From Alviniconcha marisindica (taxonomy: Eukaryota > Mollusca > Gastropoda > Provannidae), in assembly GCA_018857735.1 (NCBI GenBank), contig JABMCL010003783.1, forward strand, positions 542,501 to 606,500: 64,000 nucleotides of DNA, given 5' to 3'. Under the pieces are notes generated by a model. The model saw nothing but the letters and a program-made list of their open reading frames with translations. It had not been told where the DNA came from and made no database searches. Both the position numbers and the translations under genes were made by a program. This document shows, in pieces, positions 1 to 11,600 of the stretch (positions are counted from its first letter, which is position 1; the number at the start of each line of letters is the position of its first letter).

Positions 1-300
1 GTGGGCAGAACTGGGGGGGTCTGCTCACCCCGTCTGTAATATGTCATATGTCAGCATCACAAAACATCAGGGAGCAGATCTGGCAGTGTGGGCAGAACTG
101 GGGGGGTCTGCTCACCCCGTCTGTAATATGTCATATGTCAGCATCACAAAACATCAGGGAGCAGATCTTGCAGTGTGGGCAGAGCTGGTGGGTGGAGGGG
201 GAAGGATGTGGGGGGTCTGCTCACCCCGTCTGTAATATTTGTCATTATGTCAGCATCACAAAACATCAGGGAGCAGATCTGGCAGTGTGGGCAGAAGGAC
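1..300. repeat. 87-bp minisatellite, about 3.4 copies
   Basis: The unit begins gtgggcagaactgggg and recurs at 1, 88 and about 175, with a partial copy near 280. It lies in the PRDM4-like intron left of the PR exon and continues past the window start. Short ORFs here are shadows of the repeat. Confidence 0.9.
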
Positions 301-315
301 TGGATATCCCACCCT

Positions 316-600
316 GAACACCCAACTCACAGAACATCTTAACCATGACATGACTGTGAACACCCAACTCACAGAACATCTTAACCATGACATGACTGTG
401 AACACCCAACTCACAGAACATCTTAACCATGACATGACTGTGAACACCCAACTCACAGAACATCTTAATCATGACATGACTGTGAACACCCAACTCACAG
501 AACATCTTAACCATGACATGACTGTGAACACCCAACTCACAGAACATCTTAACCATGACATGACTGTGAACACCCAACTCACAGAACATCCTGCAGTAGT
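316..600. repeat. 42-bp minisatellite made from the PR-exon donor junction
   Basis: About seven near-identical copies of a 42-bp unit containing aactcacagaacatc. On the minus strand the unit contains the sequence of the exon end and donor (GATGTTCT|GTGAGTTGGG). The real exon ends at 583 inside the last copy, so the array repeats the donor site downstream in the intron. Confidence 0.9.
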
Positions 601-793
601 CGGGGGCAAACCAGAAGAGCAGCTCTACGTCGGGCTGCAGGTCCCTGGTGGTAAGGAACATGATGTCGTGGCCCCGCTGGAAGGCCAGCATGTTGCGCTC
701 CATGGCGTTGCGGGCTGGCTTGACAAACATCATCCAGTTGCTCTCGTTCTCCTCGCTGATGTCCATCGCTTTGACAGAGCCATTGTAGAAGAC
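583..793 (-). CDS. PRDM4: PRDM4-like exon, second half of PR domain
   Basis: Acceptor gatgcag|GTCTTC, donor ATGTTCT|GTGAGT, 211 bases, phase 0 to 1. It contains ENESNWMMFVKPARN and ends ELLFWFAPDYCRMF, the typical NWM.FV..ARN and ELL.W/Y motifs of the PR domain. The SET-domain catalytic H/RxxNHxC motif is absent, as usual for most PR domains. Both borders of this exon are duplicated in flanking tandem arrays. Confidence 0.85.
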
Positions 794-1493
794 CTGCATC
801 CAACACAAAGTACAAAGTGGATGTCCATCGCTTTGACAGAGTTTTTGTAGAAGACCTGCATCCAACACAAAGTACAAAGTGGATGTCCATCGCTTTGACG
901 GGTTTTTGTAGAAGACCTGCATCCAACACAAAGTACAAAGTGGATGACCATCGCTTTGACAGAGCCATTGAAGAAGACCTGCATCCAACACAAAGTACAA
1001 AGTGGATGTCTATCGCTTTGACAGAGCCACTGTAGAAGATCTGCATCCAACACAAAGTGGATTTCTATCACTTTGACAGAGCCATTGTAGAAGATCTGCA
1101 TCCAACACAAAATACTGAGTGAATCCAGCATGAAGGAATATCTGTCAACAGCATAACTGGTGATCTGCCAGGCATTAGACTTTAAAAGGCTGTATCCTGG
1201 AAAAAAAGCCTATGCATGGCTGAAATAACACTCATGGACACTCACAAGGCGAAAAACTGTCATTTTACTTTCGTCAACTGAATGCCTTTTTGGCATCTTA
1301 CAGCAGTATGTAGCTCCTGCTGAAATGCAATAAATTCGATGGAAACAGTAACCAAATCCCAACCAATCCCAAATAAAGAAGCCTTCAGTATAAAAAACAG
1401 ACAAAAACTAACCGTGGAGTAAAAAAGACAACCTTGAATCACACTCATACCCATAACAAGATCCACATCTCAACTAAACTGGAAAATCTGACC

Positions 1494-1581
<88 letters not shown>

Positions 1582-1776
1582 TGAACAAACAAATGGTTTA
1601 TTGAACCAGGCTGCCTGACCGTGTCAAAGAGGGAGGTGGGTGTTAGGGGAACACATGCATAAACAATCATAAATCATCAAAACATCCCACCAAATATTCT
1701 CTCTCTATACACACACAACTCCACATGAATGCAAGCACGCCCATGCATGCAAGCATGAACTCAAGCAAGCACAGAT

Positions 1777-1865
<89 letters not shown>

Positions 1866-1866
1866 C

Positions 1867-1899
<33 letters not shown>

Positions 1900-2445
1900 A
1901 CAAGAACAACAAAGTTTATTTGTTTTTAGGCCTTAGCCTCTTTCACAAAGAACATGAATACACTGCATATTTACGCGGCACAATACATTTTTAAACATGC
2001 TTCTAGTGACAACGTATTTACTTATTTTACACACACACACACACACAAGACCTACACATACAACTATTCCAAATCAGTCAGTTATCTGTCGCATTTTCCC
2101 TGCCCTGATAAGAAACAATGCAATCTGCTGCAAACGGCACTGATTAGTTGTTTCCATAATTGAATGGTAAGGAACACTACTCCGCAGACCGTCACGCCTT
2201 AAAAAGTCGGGTCTAATATTATCGTATGTTGTACATTAGCGCAGAACATGTAGTTCATCCTCTGTCTCGTGTGGGCAAAACGGGCATGAGGTATCAGCTC
2301 CAGGCTTAAAATGGAATCTGTGGGCTTTGATCTATGACATTCCTGCCCTGAATCTTTGTAATGTGTCTCTGAAGTGTCCTTTCATTGAACAGATGTACTC
2401 TTCCATACCAAAGTTTTGTTTCATGAATTTGTATTCAAAGAACCT

Positions 2446-2519
<74 letters not shown>

Positions 2520-2763
2520 AGACAGAGACAGAGACAGTGACACAGAGACAGAGGCAGAGAGACAGAGAGAGACAGAGAGACTGTGTGAGTGAATGAGTGT
2601 GCAGAACATCATGTGATGTATGCCAATACCTTGAAATTTCAGCAACATCTATATTTAATTCCATTAGTTTCATGTTCTCAAGCATTGTCCACACCAATAC
2701 AAAATGAATTTACATGAAACTGCTTATGTCAAAAACTTTCACATTTGATTTCATTCCATCTAT

Positions 2764-2821
<58 letters not shown>

Positions 2822-5800
2822 TTACACACATATACACACACACACAGACTACACTACACACACACACACCACAGACTACACTACACACACACAAAAGCAG
2901 CAAAACAAAACCAATGAGTCTAAATGTGGATATCACTGAGATTTCAGTTATGTTGTTTTTCTCGATGTTCAAACACTGAAGCAAAAGATGTCCCCATCAG
3001 AAACCTACCAACCAGCAGCTGAAAGTGCCGGTCTTGGGCGCGTCCAGCCGCTGTGCAAGTCTTCCCTGCATGGGGCCAAACTCCGTCTGGGCCTGCAGGG
3101 GGGTCTTGGTGAACACACCTGCACACAAACATTGTGCATCACAAATTTGAAACATAATGAGGCCCAGAGCGCTCGTGCAGAATCAACACACAAGGGAGTT
3201 AATTAGCGCTCAAAATGCATAACACAAGTACAATGAAGACCCGAGTTGCCTATGGTAACTCTCACCTGGCGCACATGTAAATACAAGGTACATAAACTCC
3301 ACCAGAGGTACCTGCATGCCAGGTGAGAGCTACTGTAGGCGACTCAGGTCTTTATTGTTGTACTTGTGTTATGCATTTCAAATGCTAATTAACTCCCCTA
3401 TGTTTTGATACTGTGCATGCATCACAGTCAGTACAAAGCTCCAGATCGGAACATGCACAATCCAGCAAGGGGGTCTGGGTGAGCTGGGGTGGGGGGGGGG
3501 GGGGGGGGAAGAAATCTGAGGTTTGCCTGCAAGAATAGAGCTAAGGGGGGAGGAAGCTGAGGTCTGTCTCACATTTGAAGAAGAATAAGCACATGGTTTA
3601 TGGGTATGACAGACTATTCCCTTTGACCTTGTGCATGCATTCTGATCATAAATGAGTAACACAGACTATTCTCTAACTTGTGCATGCGTGCCTGCGTGAG
3701 TGTGTGTGAATTATGTAAATTACTAGTTTGTTTAATATATATATATATAACTTTTGTATTTTTAATAACGGTTCTTTGAGTTTTAAAATATATACAATGT
3801 GTGTTATTGTGTACTGTGATGTAGTTTATGTTCAGCCACATTTTAATTTCTCTGATGAGATAATAAAGGAATACTGAATCTTATCCTTATGCATGCATTC
3901 TGATCATAAATGAATAAGATGATTCCCTTTAATCGCGTGCATGTATTTTGATCATGATACATATTAGCATGACAGACATCTCTCTTTAACCTTGTCCACC
4001 TATTCTGCTAATGAGACGTATGAGTAAGACAGACAACTCTCTTTAACCTCATGCACGAATTCCGATCATGGCACATTACAGTGCCTGGGTAAAATGTTAC
4101 GTCAAGCTCTAGGAAACTCGAAGGCAACAGAGTTACAACAATACGCACTAGCGCTGAAAACCATCCACATACAACAGCTGATGGGCTAACTTAAAAAAGC
4201 ATCTCACCCGTGGTGTTGAAGTGACCCGTGACGCTAGAGAGGCCAAGCCTCAGACAAGCGGGTATGGTGGCTCGCGCTCTGGTCAGCACAGGTGAGTCGG
4301 CAATGTGCTGGTACTGTGCGCTGCCGTGCTCGCACACCTCACTGCACAGCTTGTTGCACTTCAAACAAACTGCAACACACGGTGGCCCAGCTATCAAGCA
4401 TCTGCTTCAAAAATGCTGGGTGTGGAGTGTAGCTGGGGAGGTGGGAAGGTGTGTGTGGGTGGGTGTGGAAGAGAGGGGGGTGGGAGGTGGAGGAGGTGGC
4501 ATGGAAAACAAAGCAGGTTTCATAAAAATTTACAGGATTTTTTTAACCTTCAAAATACCCAAACTTTTCCAATTCTTAGAGAGACCATTTGTGCAGACCA
4601 AGTCACTGTTCTGTTACACACAAAATCTGAACACTTTTACACTGTCAGATAATGATAACCAGGCCTGTGAAATGTTTCAAATTAAACTAATTTTGCACTT
4701 TACTCATCCATCGTTTGACCTCCAAGGTTGCCCCCCCCCCTCCCCCCCAAACCCTCCTTTGGCTACAAACTGATGATAGTCAAAGACATTTACACTGTCC
4801 AGTGAAGACAGTGACGAGCTGATGGTAGTATTTCTAGCAAAGACACCTACTCGGTCCACAGTAAAGACAGTGACAAGCTGATGGTAGCATTTCTAGTAAA
4901 GACACCTACTCGGTCCACAGTAAAGACAGTGACGAGCTGATGGTAGTATTTCTAGTAAAGACACCTACTTGGTCCACAGTAAAGACAGTGATGAGCTGAT
5001 GGTAGTATTTCTAGTAAAGACACCTACTTGGTCCACAGTAAAGACAGTGATGAGCTGATGGTAGTATTTCTAGTAAAGACACCTACTCTGTCCAGTAAAG
5101 ACAACTGATGGTAGTATTTTTTTAATGAAAGACACCTACACTGTCCAGTAAATACAGCGATGAGCTGATGGTAGTATTACTAGTAAAGACACCAACACTG
5201 TCCAGTAGTATTACTAGTAAAGACACAAAACTGTCCAGTAAAAACAGCGACCAGCTGATGGCAGTAAAGATAGCTACACTGTCCAGTAAAGACAGTGACC
5301 GGCTGATGGCAGTAAAGACACTTACACTGTCCAGTAAAGAGTACTGAGCTGATGGCAGTAAAGACACCTACACTGCCCAGTAAAGACAGTGACCAGCTGA
5401 TGGCAGTAAAGACACCTACACTGTCCAGTAAAAACAGCGACCAGCTGATGGCAGTAAAGACACCTACACTGTCCAGAAAAAGGACAGTGACCAGCTGTTG
5501 GTAGTAAAGACACCTACACTGTCCAGTAAAGACAGTGACCAGCTGATGGCAGTAAAGACACCTACACTGTCCAGTAAAGACAGTGACCAGCTGATGATAG
5601 TAAAGACACCTCCACTGTCCAGTCAGGACAGTGACCAGCTGATGGTATTAAGACACCTACACTGTCCAATCTGACAGCAGTAAAGACACCTACACTGTCC
5701 AGTACAGACAGTGACCAGCTGATGCTAGTAAAGACACCTACACTGTCCAGTAAAGACAGCGACCAGCTGATGGTAGTAAAGACACCTACACTGTCCTGTA

Positions 5801-8579
5801 GGACAGTGACCAGCTGATGGCTAGTAAAGACACCTACACTGTCCAGTAAGACAGTGACCAGCTGATGTAAGTATGTCCAGTAGAAGACCACATTAAGCAC
5901 TTGTCCAGTACAGACAGTGACCAGCTGATGGTAGTAAAGACACCTACACTGTCCAGTCAGACAGTGACAGCTGATGGTAGTAAAGACACCTACACTGTCC
6001 AGTACAGACAGTGACCAGCTGATGGCAGTAAAGACACCTACAATGTCCAGTCTGAGAGCAGTAAAGACACCAACTGATGGCAGTAAAGACACCTACACTG
6101 TCCAGTCTGACAGCAGTAAAGACACCTACATTGTCCAGTACAGACAGTGACCAGCTGATGGCAGTAAAGACACCTACAATGTCCAGTCTGACAGCAGTAA
6201 AGACACCTACACTGTCCAGTAAGACAGTGACAGCTGATGGTAGTAAAGACACCTACATGTCCAGTCAACAGACAGCAGGTAAAGACACCTACACTGTCCA
6301 GTAAAGACAGTGACCAGCTGATGGTAGTAAAGACACCTACACTGTCCAGTCAGGACAGTGACCAGCTGATGGTAGTAAAGACACCTAACTGTCCAGTAAG
6401 GACAGTGACCAGCTGATGGTAGTAAAGACACCTACACTGTCCAGTCTGACCAGCAGAGTAAAGACACCTACACTGTCCAGTACAGACAGTGACCAGCTGA
6501 TGGAAGTAAAGACACCTACACTGTCCAGTCTGACAGCAGTAAAGACACCTACACTGTCCAGTACAGACAATGACCAGCTGATGGTAGTAAAGACACCTAC
6601 ACTGTCCAGTACAGACAGTGACCAGCTGATGGTAGTAAAGACACCTACACTGTCCAGTACAGACAGTGACCAGCTGATGGTAGTAAAGACACCTACACTG
6701 TCCAGTACAGACAGTGACCAGCTGATGGCAGTAAAGACACCTACAATGTCCAGTAGACGGGACAGTGATGGTAAAGACACCTACACTGTCCAGTAAGACA
6801 GTGACCAGCTGATGGCAGTAAAGACACCTACACTGTCCAGTAAAGACAGTGACCAGCTGATGGTAGTAAAGACACCTACATTTGTCCAGTCAGGACAGTG
6901 ACCAGCTGATGGTAGTAAAGACACCTACACTGTCCAGTAAAGACAGTGACCAGCTGATGGCAGTAAAGACACCTACACTGTCCAGTAAAGACAGTGACCA
7001 GCTGATGGCAGTAAAGACACCTACACTGTCCAGTCAGGACAGTGACCAGCTGATGGCAGTAAAGACACCTACACTGTCCAGTAAGACAGTGACCAGCTGA
7101 TGGCAGTAAAGACACCTACACTGTCCAGTAAAGACAGTGACCAGCTGATGGCAGTAAAGACACCTACACTGTCCAGTCAGAGACAGTGACCAGCTGATGG
7201 CAGTAAAGAACCTACACTGTCCAGTACAGACAGTGACCAGCTGATGGCAGTAAAGACATCTACACTGTCCAGTAAAGACAGTGACCAGCTGATGGCAGTA
7301 AAGACACCTACATGTCCAGTAAAGACAGTGACCAGCTGATGGCAGTAAAGACACCTACACTGTCCAGTAAAGACAGTGACCAGCTGATGGTAGTAAAGAC
7401 ACCTACACTGTCCAGTAAAGACAGTGACCAGCTGATGGTAGTAAAGACACCTACATTGTCCAGTCAGGACAGTGACTAGCTGATGTTAGTAAAGACACCT
7501 ACACTGTCCAGTAAAGACAGTGACCAGCTGATGGTAGTAAAGACACCTATACTGTCCAGTCAGGACAGTGACCAGCTGCTGGCAGTAAAGACACCTACAC
7601 TGTCCAGTAAAGACAGCGACCAGCTGATGGTAGTAAAGACACCTACACTGTCCAGTAAAGACAGTGACCAGCTGATGGCAGTAAAGACACCTACACTGTC
7701 CAGCAAAGAGTACTGAGCTGATGGCAGTAAAGACACCTACACTGTCCAGTCAGGACAGTGACCAGCTGATGGTAGTAAAGACACCTACACTGTCCAGTAA
7801 AGACAGTACTGAACTGATGGCAGTAAAGACACCTACACTGTCCAGTAAAGACAGTACTGAGCTGAGGGCTGTAACTAGTATTACTAGTAAAGACACAAAA
7901 CTGTCCAGTAAAGACAGTGGCTAGCTGATGGCAGTAAAGACACCTACACTGTCCAGTAAAGACAGTACTAAAGCTGATGGCAGTAAAGACACCTACACTG
8001 TCCAGTAAAGACAGTACTGAGCTGATGGCTGTAACTAGTATTACTAGTAAAGACACAAAACTGTCCAGTAAAGACAGTGGCTAGCTGATGGCAGTAAAGA
8101 CACCTAAACTGTCCAGTCTGACAGCACAGCAGCAATGACACCTACACTGTCCAGTGAAGATGGGGACAAGCTGATGGTCAGCAACAGAACTCGAGACTTG
8201 GGTGGACAAAGCTGTTGTCTGCAGTGTTGCTGCGGTGGACAAGGCTGTTGGCAGGTGTGCCGCTGTGGTGGGTACAACGTTTGACAGTTGTTCTGCAGTG
8301 GTGGGTAAAGCACTTGATGGTTGTCGTGCTGCGGTGGGCAAAGCCGTTGGGAGTTGTGATGTGGCTGAGCTGCCTTGCTGCCCTGTGTGTATTGCACTGG
8401 TCATCTCCACTGCCCTCTTGTCCACTGATGACAGGTCAGCCTTGAGCAGCAGCATGTCCAGCACTGTGCACACACACACACATAATAAACAGTTACCCAT
8501 GTCGGTACAGCATGCTTAGAGAGAGACAGCATGTCTAGTACCACACACACACACACACCATGCACACACACACACACAC

Positions 8580-8623
<44 letters not shown>

Positions 8624-11600
8624 ATACACACACACACCAGTTACCCCTGTCAACACAGCATGTCTAGTACCACACGCACACACACCATGCACACCATACA
8701 CACACACACCAGTTACCCCTGTCAACACAGCATGGCTAGTACCACACACACACACCACGCACACGCACTCCAGTTACCCCTGTCAACACAGCATGTCTAG
8801 TACCACACACACCATGCACACACAAAACACAAACACACACAAACACACACTGCCATCCACCCTTGTCACCACAGCATGCCCAATACCACACACAGAGCAA
8901 CAAAGTCAGTTTCTTCCTCAGTTAGCATGACTACACACTGACAGCCCCTGCCCCTCAACAGCATACAAGCTGCAACTTACCAGAGGCTGTCACAGTGGAC
9001 AGGCCGAGACCAGCACCAGCGGAGGCAGCAGAGGTGCCCGCCTGCAGACCGGGATCCTCCTTGTCTCCAGCAGAGGGTGCCAGCTCCACAGGGCTAAAGA
9101 GGTTGGGCGACAGGCCCTGGTTGGACAGTCCCGGCGGAGAGTATCCCATGCTGGGCAGCAGCGTCTGGTCTGCTGGCTCCACCGATATGGTTGGGGCCGA
9201 CGTCACAGAGAAGTTGAAATCAGCCGCCAGGCTGCTGAGGCTTCCGGAAAACTGACATGAGTCAGCCATGCTGACCGCAGATGCCTGGGCCTCCTTGTTC
9301 AGGTCCTCTTCCGCGCAGCTGTTGGCCAAACTCAGCGCACCACTCTGCTGAAGGTCTGTGAATGAAGAATCCATGGGAGGGTAGCTGGCCTGGTGGGGGT
9401 TGGGGACGGCAGACAGAAGAGCTGCATCGGGATCCATCATCCGCTGTCTGTGCAACCCTTGCTGGAGAGCTGACCCCTCTTGCGACAACGCTCCCTGCTG
9501 GGACAGTATTCCCTGTTGGGACAATGCTCCCTGCTGGGGCAATGCTCCCTGTTGGGACAATGCTCCCTGCTGGGACAACACTCCCTGCTGGGACAAAGCT
9601 CCCTGTTGGGACAATGCTCCCTGTTGGGACAACACTCCCTGTTGGGTCAGAGCTCCCCGCTGGGACAGAGCTCCCTGTTGCTGGGGCGCTGCCGGGGCCT
9701 CAGCCGCGCAGGATGACAGCCTGTCATCGAAAGTGTGCCGCCGCTCTGGTGCCGGCTGCAGGGCCGCGAAGTCCTGGCCCAGGGTGAGACTGCCGTCGAG
9801 CTGGTAGAAAGAGGCCATGGGGAGGGAGTGCTCGGCACTGGCAGCGTCTCTCTGCACGGGCCTCAGCTGGTGGAGGACCAGCTTGCCCAACGCCTTGTCT
9901 TCACAGGGGGCTGACGCCGCTGGAAGGTCATCGCTGGAGCCTGGCGCCGGTCTCTGCATCAGAGCGTAGCCGCTGTTGGCCTCCGCACCGGCGCTGGACA
10001 CACTGGCAGCAGACAGCGGGCTGTAAGAGCACAGCTGGCTCGGGGATGGAGCAGCGGTGGAGTACGTCACGATGGGCTGAGATTCCGTGGACAGGTGGAG
10101 GTGAGATTTGCTCTGGCAGACATCGGAAGAGGGAGAGTACAGCGCAGACAAGATGTGGCCGTCTTCGATACCGTGGATGGAGGTTGGGCACGACAACTGC
10201 TTCGAACGCTCCGATGACTGCGACGCCTCTTCCACCCTCGCATCTGCCACCCTTTCAACAACTTCGACCTGAACAAATCTCACTTCTGCCTGATGATGGT
10301 CACTCGCAGCTAAACAAATGTCTGCCCCTGCTGTGAGCCCCACCTCGTGAGACTGCCCATCACCTGGTGTGGAAGACGCATCCCTTGTGGAAGGCCTCTC
10401 ACAGTCGGGCTCTAAGCCCTTGCCCTGCTCGCTCTCCATTTCTTCTGGGTTTGATTCCGTCTCTGGGGCCATGTCTCCAGGCAGGTGGCTGAGAAAGGCT
10501 GATGATGGGGGCAATGGGGGAGGCGGAGGTGGAGGAGGAAGAGGTGGGGGAGGGGGAGCTTCAGGGCAGAACGGTAGAGGGGGCAGCATCTGCGTGGGGA
10601 AAGGGGGCAGCATGGGCTGACCGGCCATGCTGACAAACATGGACGGGAGCTGGGTTGACCCTTCACCGCCCGCAGGCAAGGAGAACGACGGCGGCAGAGG
10701 TAGTGACAAGGGCAGTGGGAAACCCATGTCTGCTGCCGCTGAAGTGGAAGGGGGTGGGACAGGAAGTGGGGGCAGCAGAGGAAAGTTGGAGGCTGTGCAC
10801 GACGCCGAAGGAGGGAGCGGGGGAAGGGGAGGAAACCCTGGCGGAGGAGCAAATGAGGGGGAGGGGAAGGAACCTGGAGCGACTGAGGTGATAGGTGCAC
10901 TGGATCTGCCTGCAGTGGATGCCAAGGAGTGTTGCTGTTGGCCCTCTGACTGCATGGTTCCTGCTTGTGAGGAATTGGGTTGTAAGGCAATACTTCCATC
11001 ACTCACAGATGCTAGGGGACGCCCAAGCAGCGGCGGCAAGCCTGGCAAGGGCAGACTGCTGGTGGACAAGGATGTCAAAGGGAGACCACTCTGAACAAAA
11101 GCGGAAAAGGACTGCGGAGGGTATGGTGGTAAGGGCAAAGCGGTTTGGTTCCCAGAGCTGGATGAATGGGAGAGAGAAGGTGGGCACGGAAAGCCAGCCA
11201 TGGAACTGGAAGGGGGTGGCAGAAAGGAGTTGGAAGGGGGTGGCGGAAAAAACGGTGGCAGTGGAAAACTGCCGGAAACAGATGCTGGAGGCTGGAGGAG
11301 CAGCGGAGGCAAAGGAAAGTCACTCTGTGATGCTGTGGGAGATGGGGCCGGCATGGGCAGCAGCGGCAATGATGTCGGCAGCTGAAGAGGCAGCGAGGGA
11401 AGCGGCAAACCCGGCGGAAATGAAACCGGAGGTAAGGGGAGGTTGCCGTTCGCTGAAGGGGAGGGGCCAGATGTGGGCAAGTCCGGGAATGGCAGCAGGG
11501 GTCTGGACGGGCGCCCTCCCTGAGGTGGGGGCAGAAATGGCAGCAGCAGCGGAAAAGGAGGGAAAGGGGGCAGCCTGGGAGCAGGAAGGGTCGCTGAACT

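Noticed and set aside
1470..2945. Leu/Ser, Arg/Glu and Cys/Val ORFs
   Set aside because: Translations of (GA)n and (CA)n microsatellites.
4780..8160. Long open frames on both strands (VKTPTLSSKDSDQLM and CLYCHQLVTVFTGQCR repeats)
   Set aside because: They follow from a 48-bp tandem unit without stops; no start context, splice sites or domain.
10369..11094. Gly-rich plus-strand ORFs opposite the large PRDM4-like exon
   Set aside because: They are the antisense of Pro-rich codons; the minus-strand frame has splice sites and agreeing phases.
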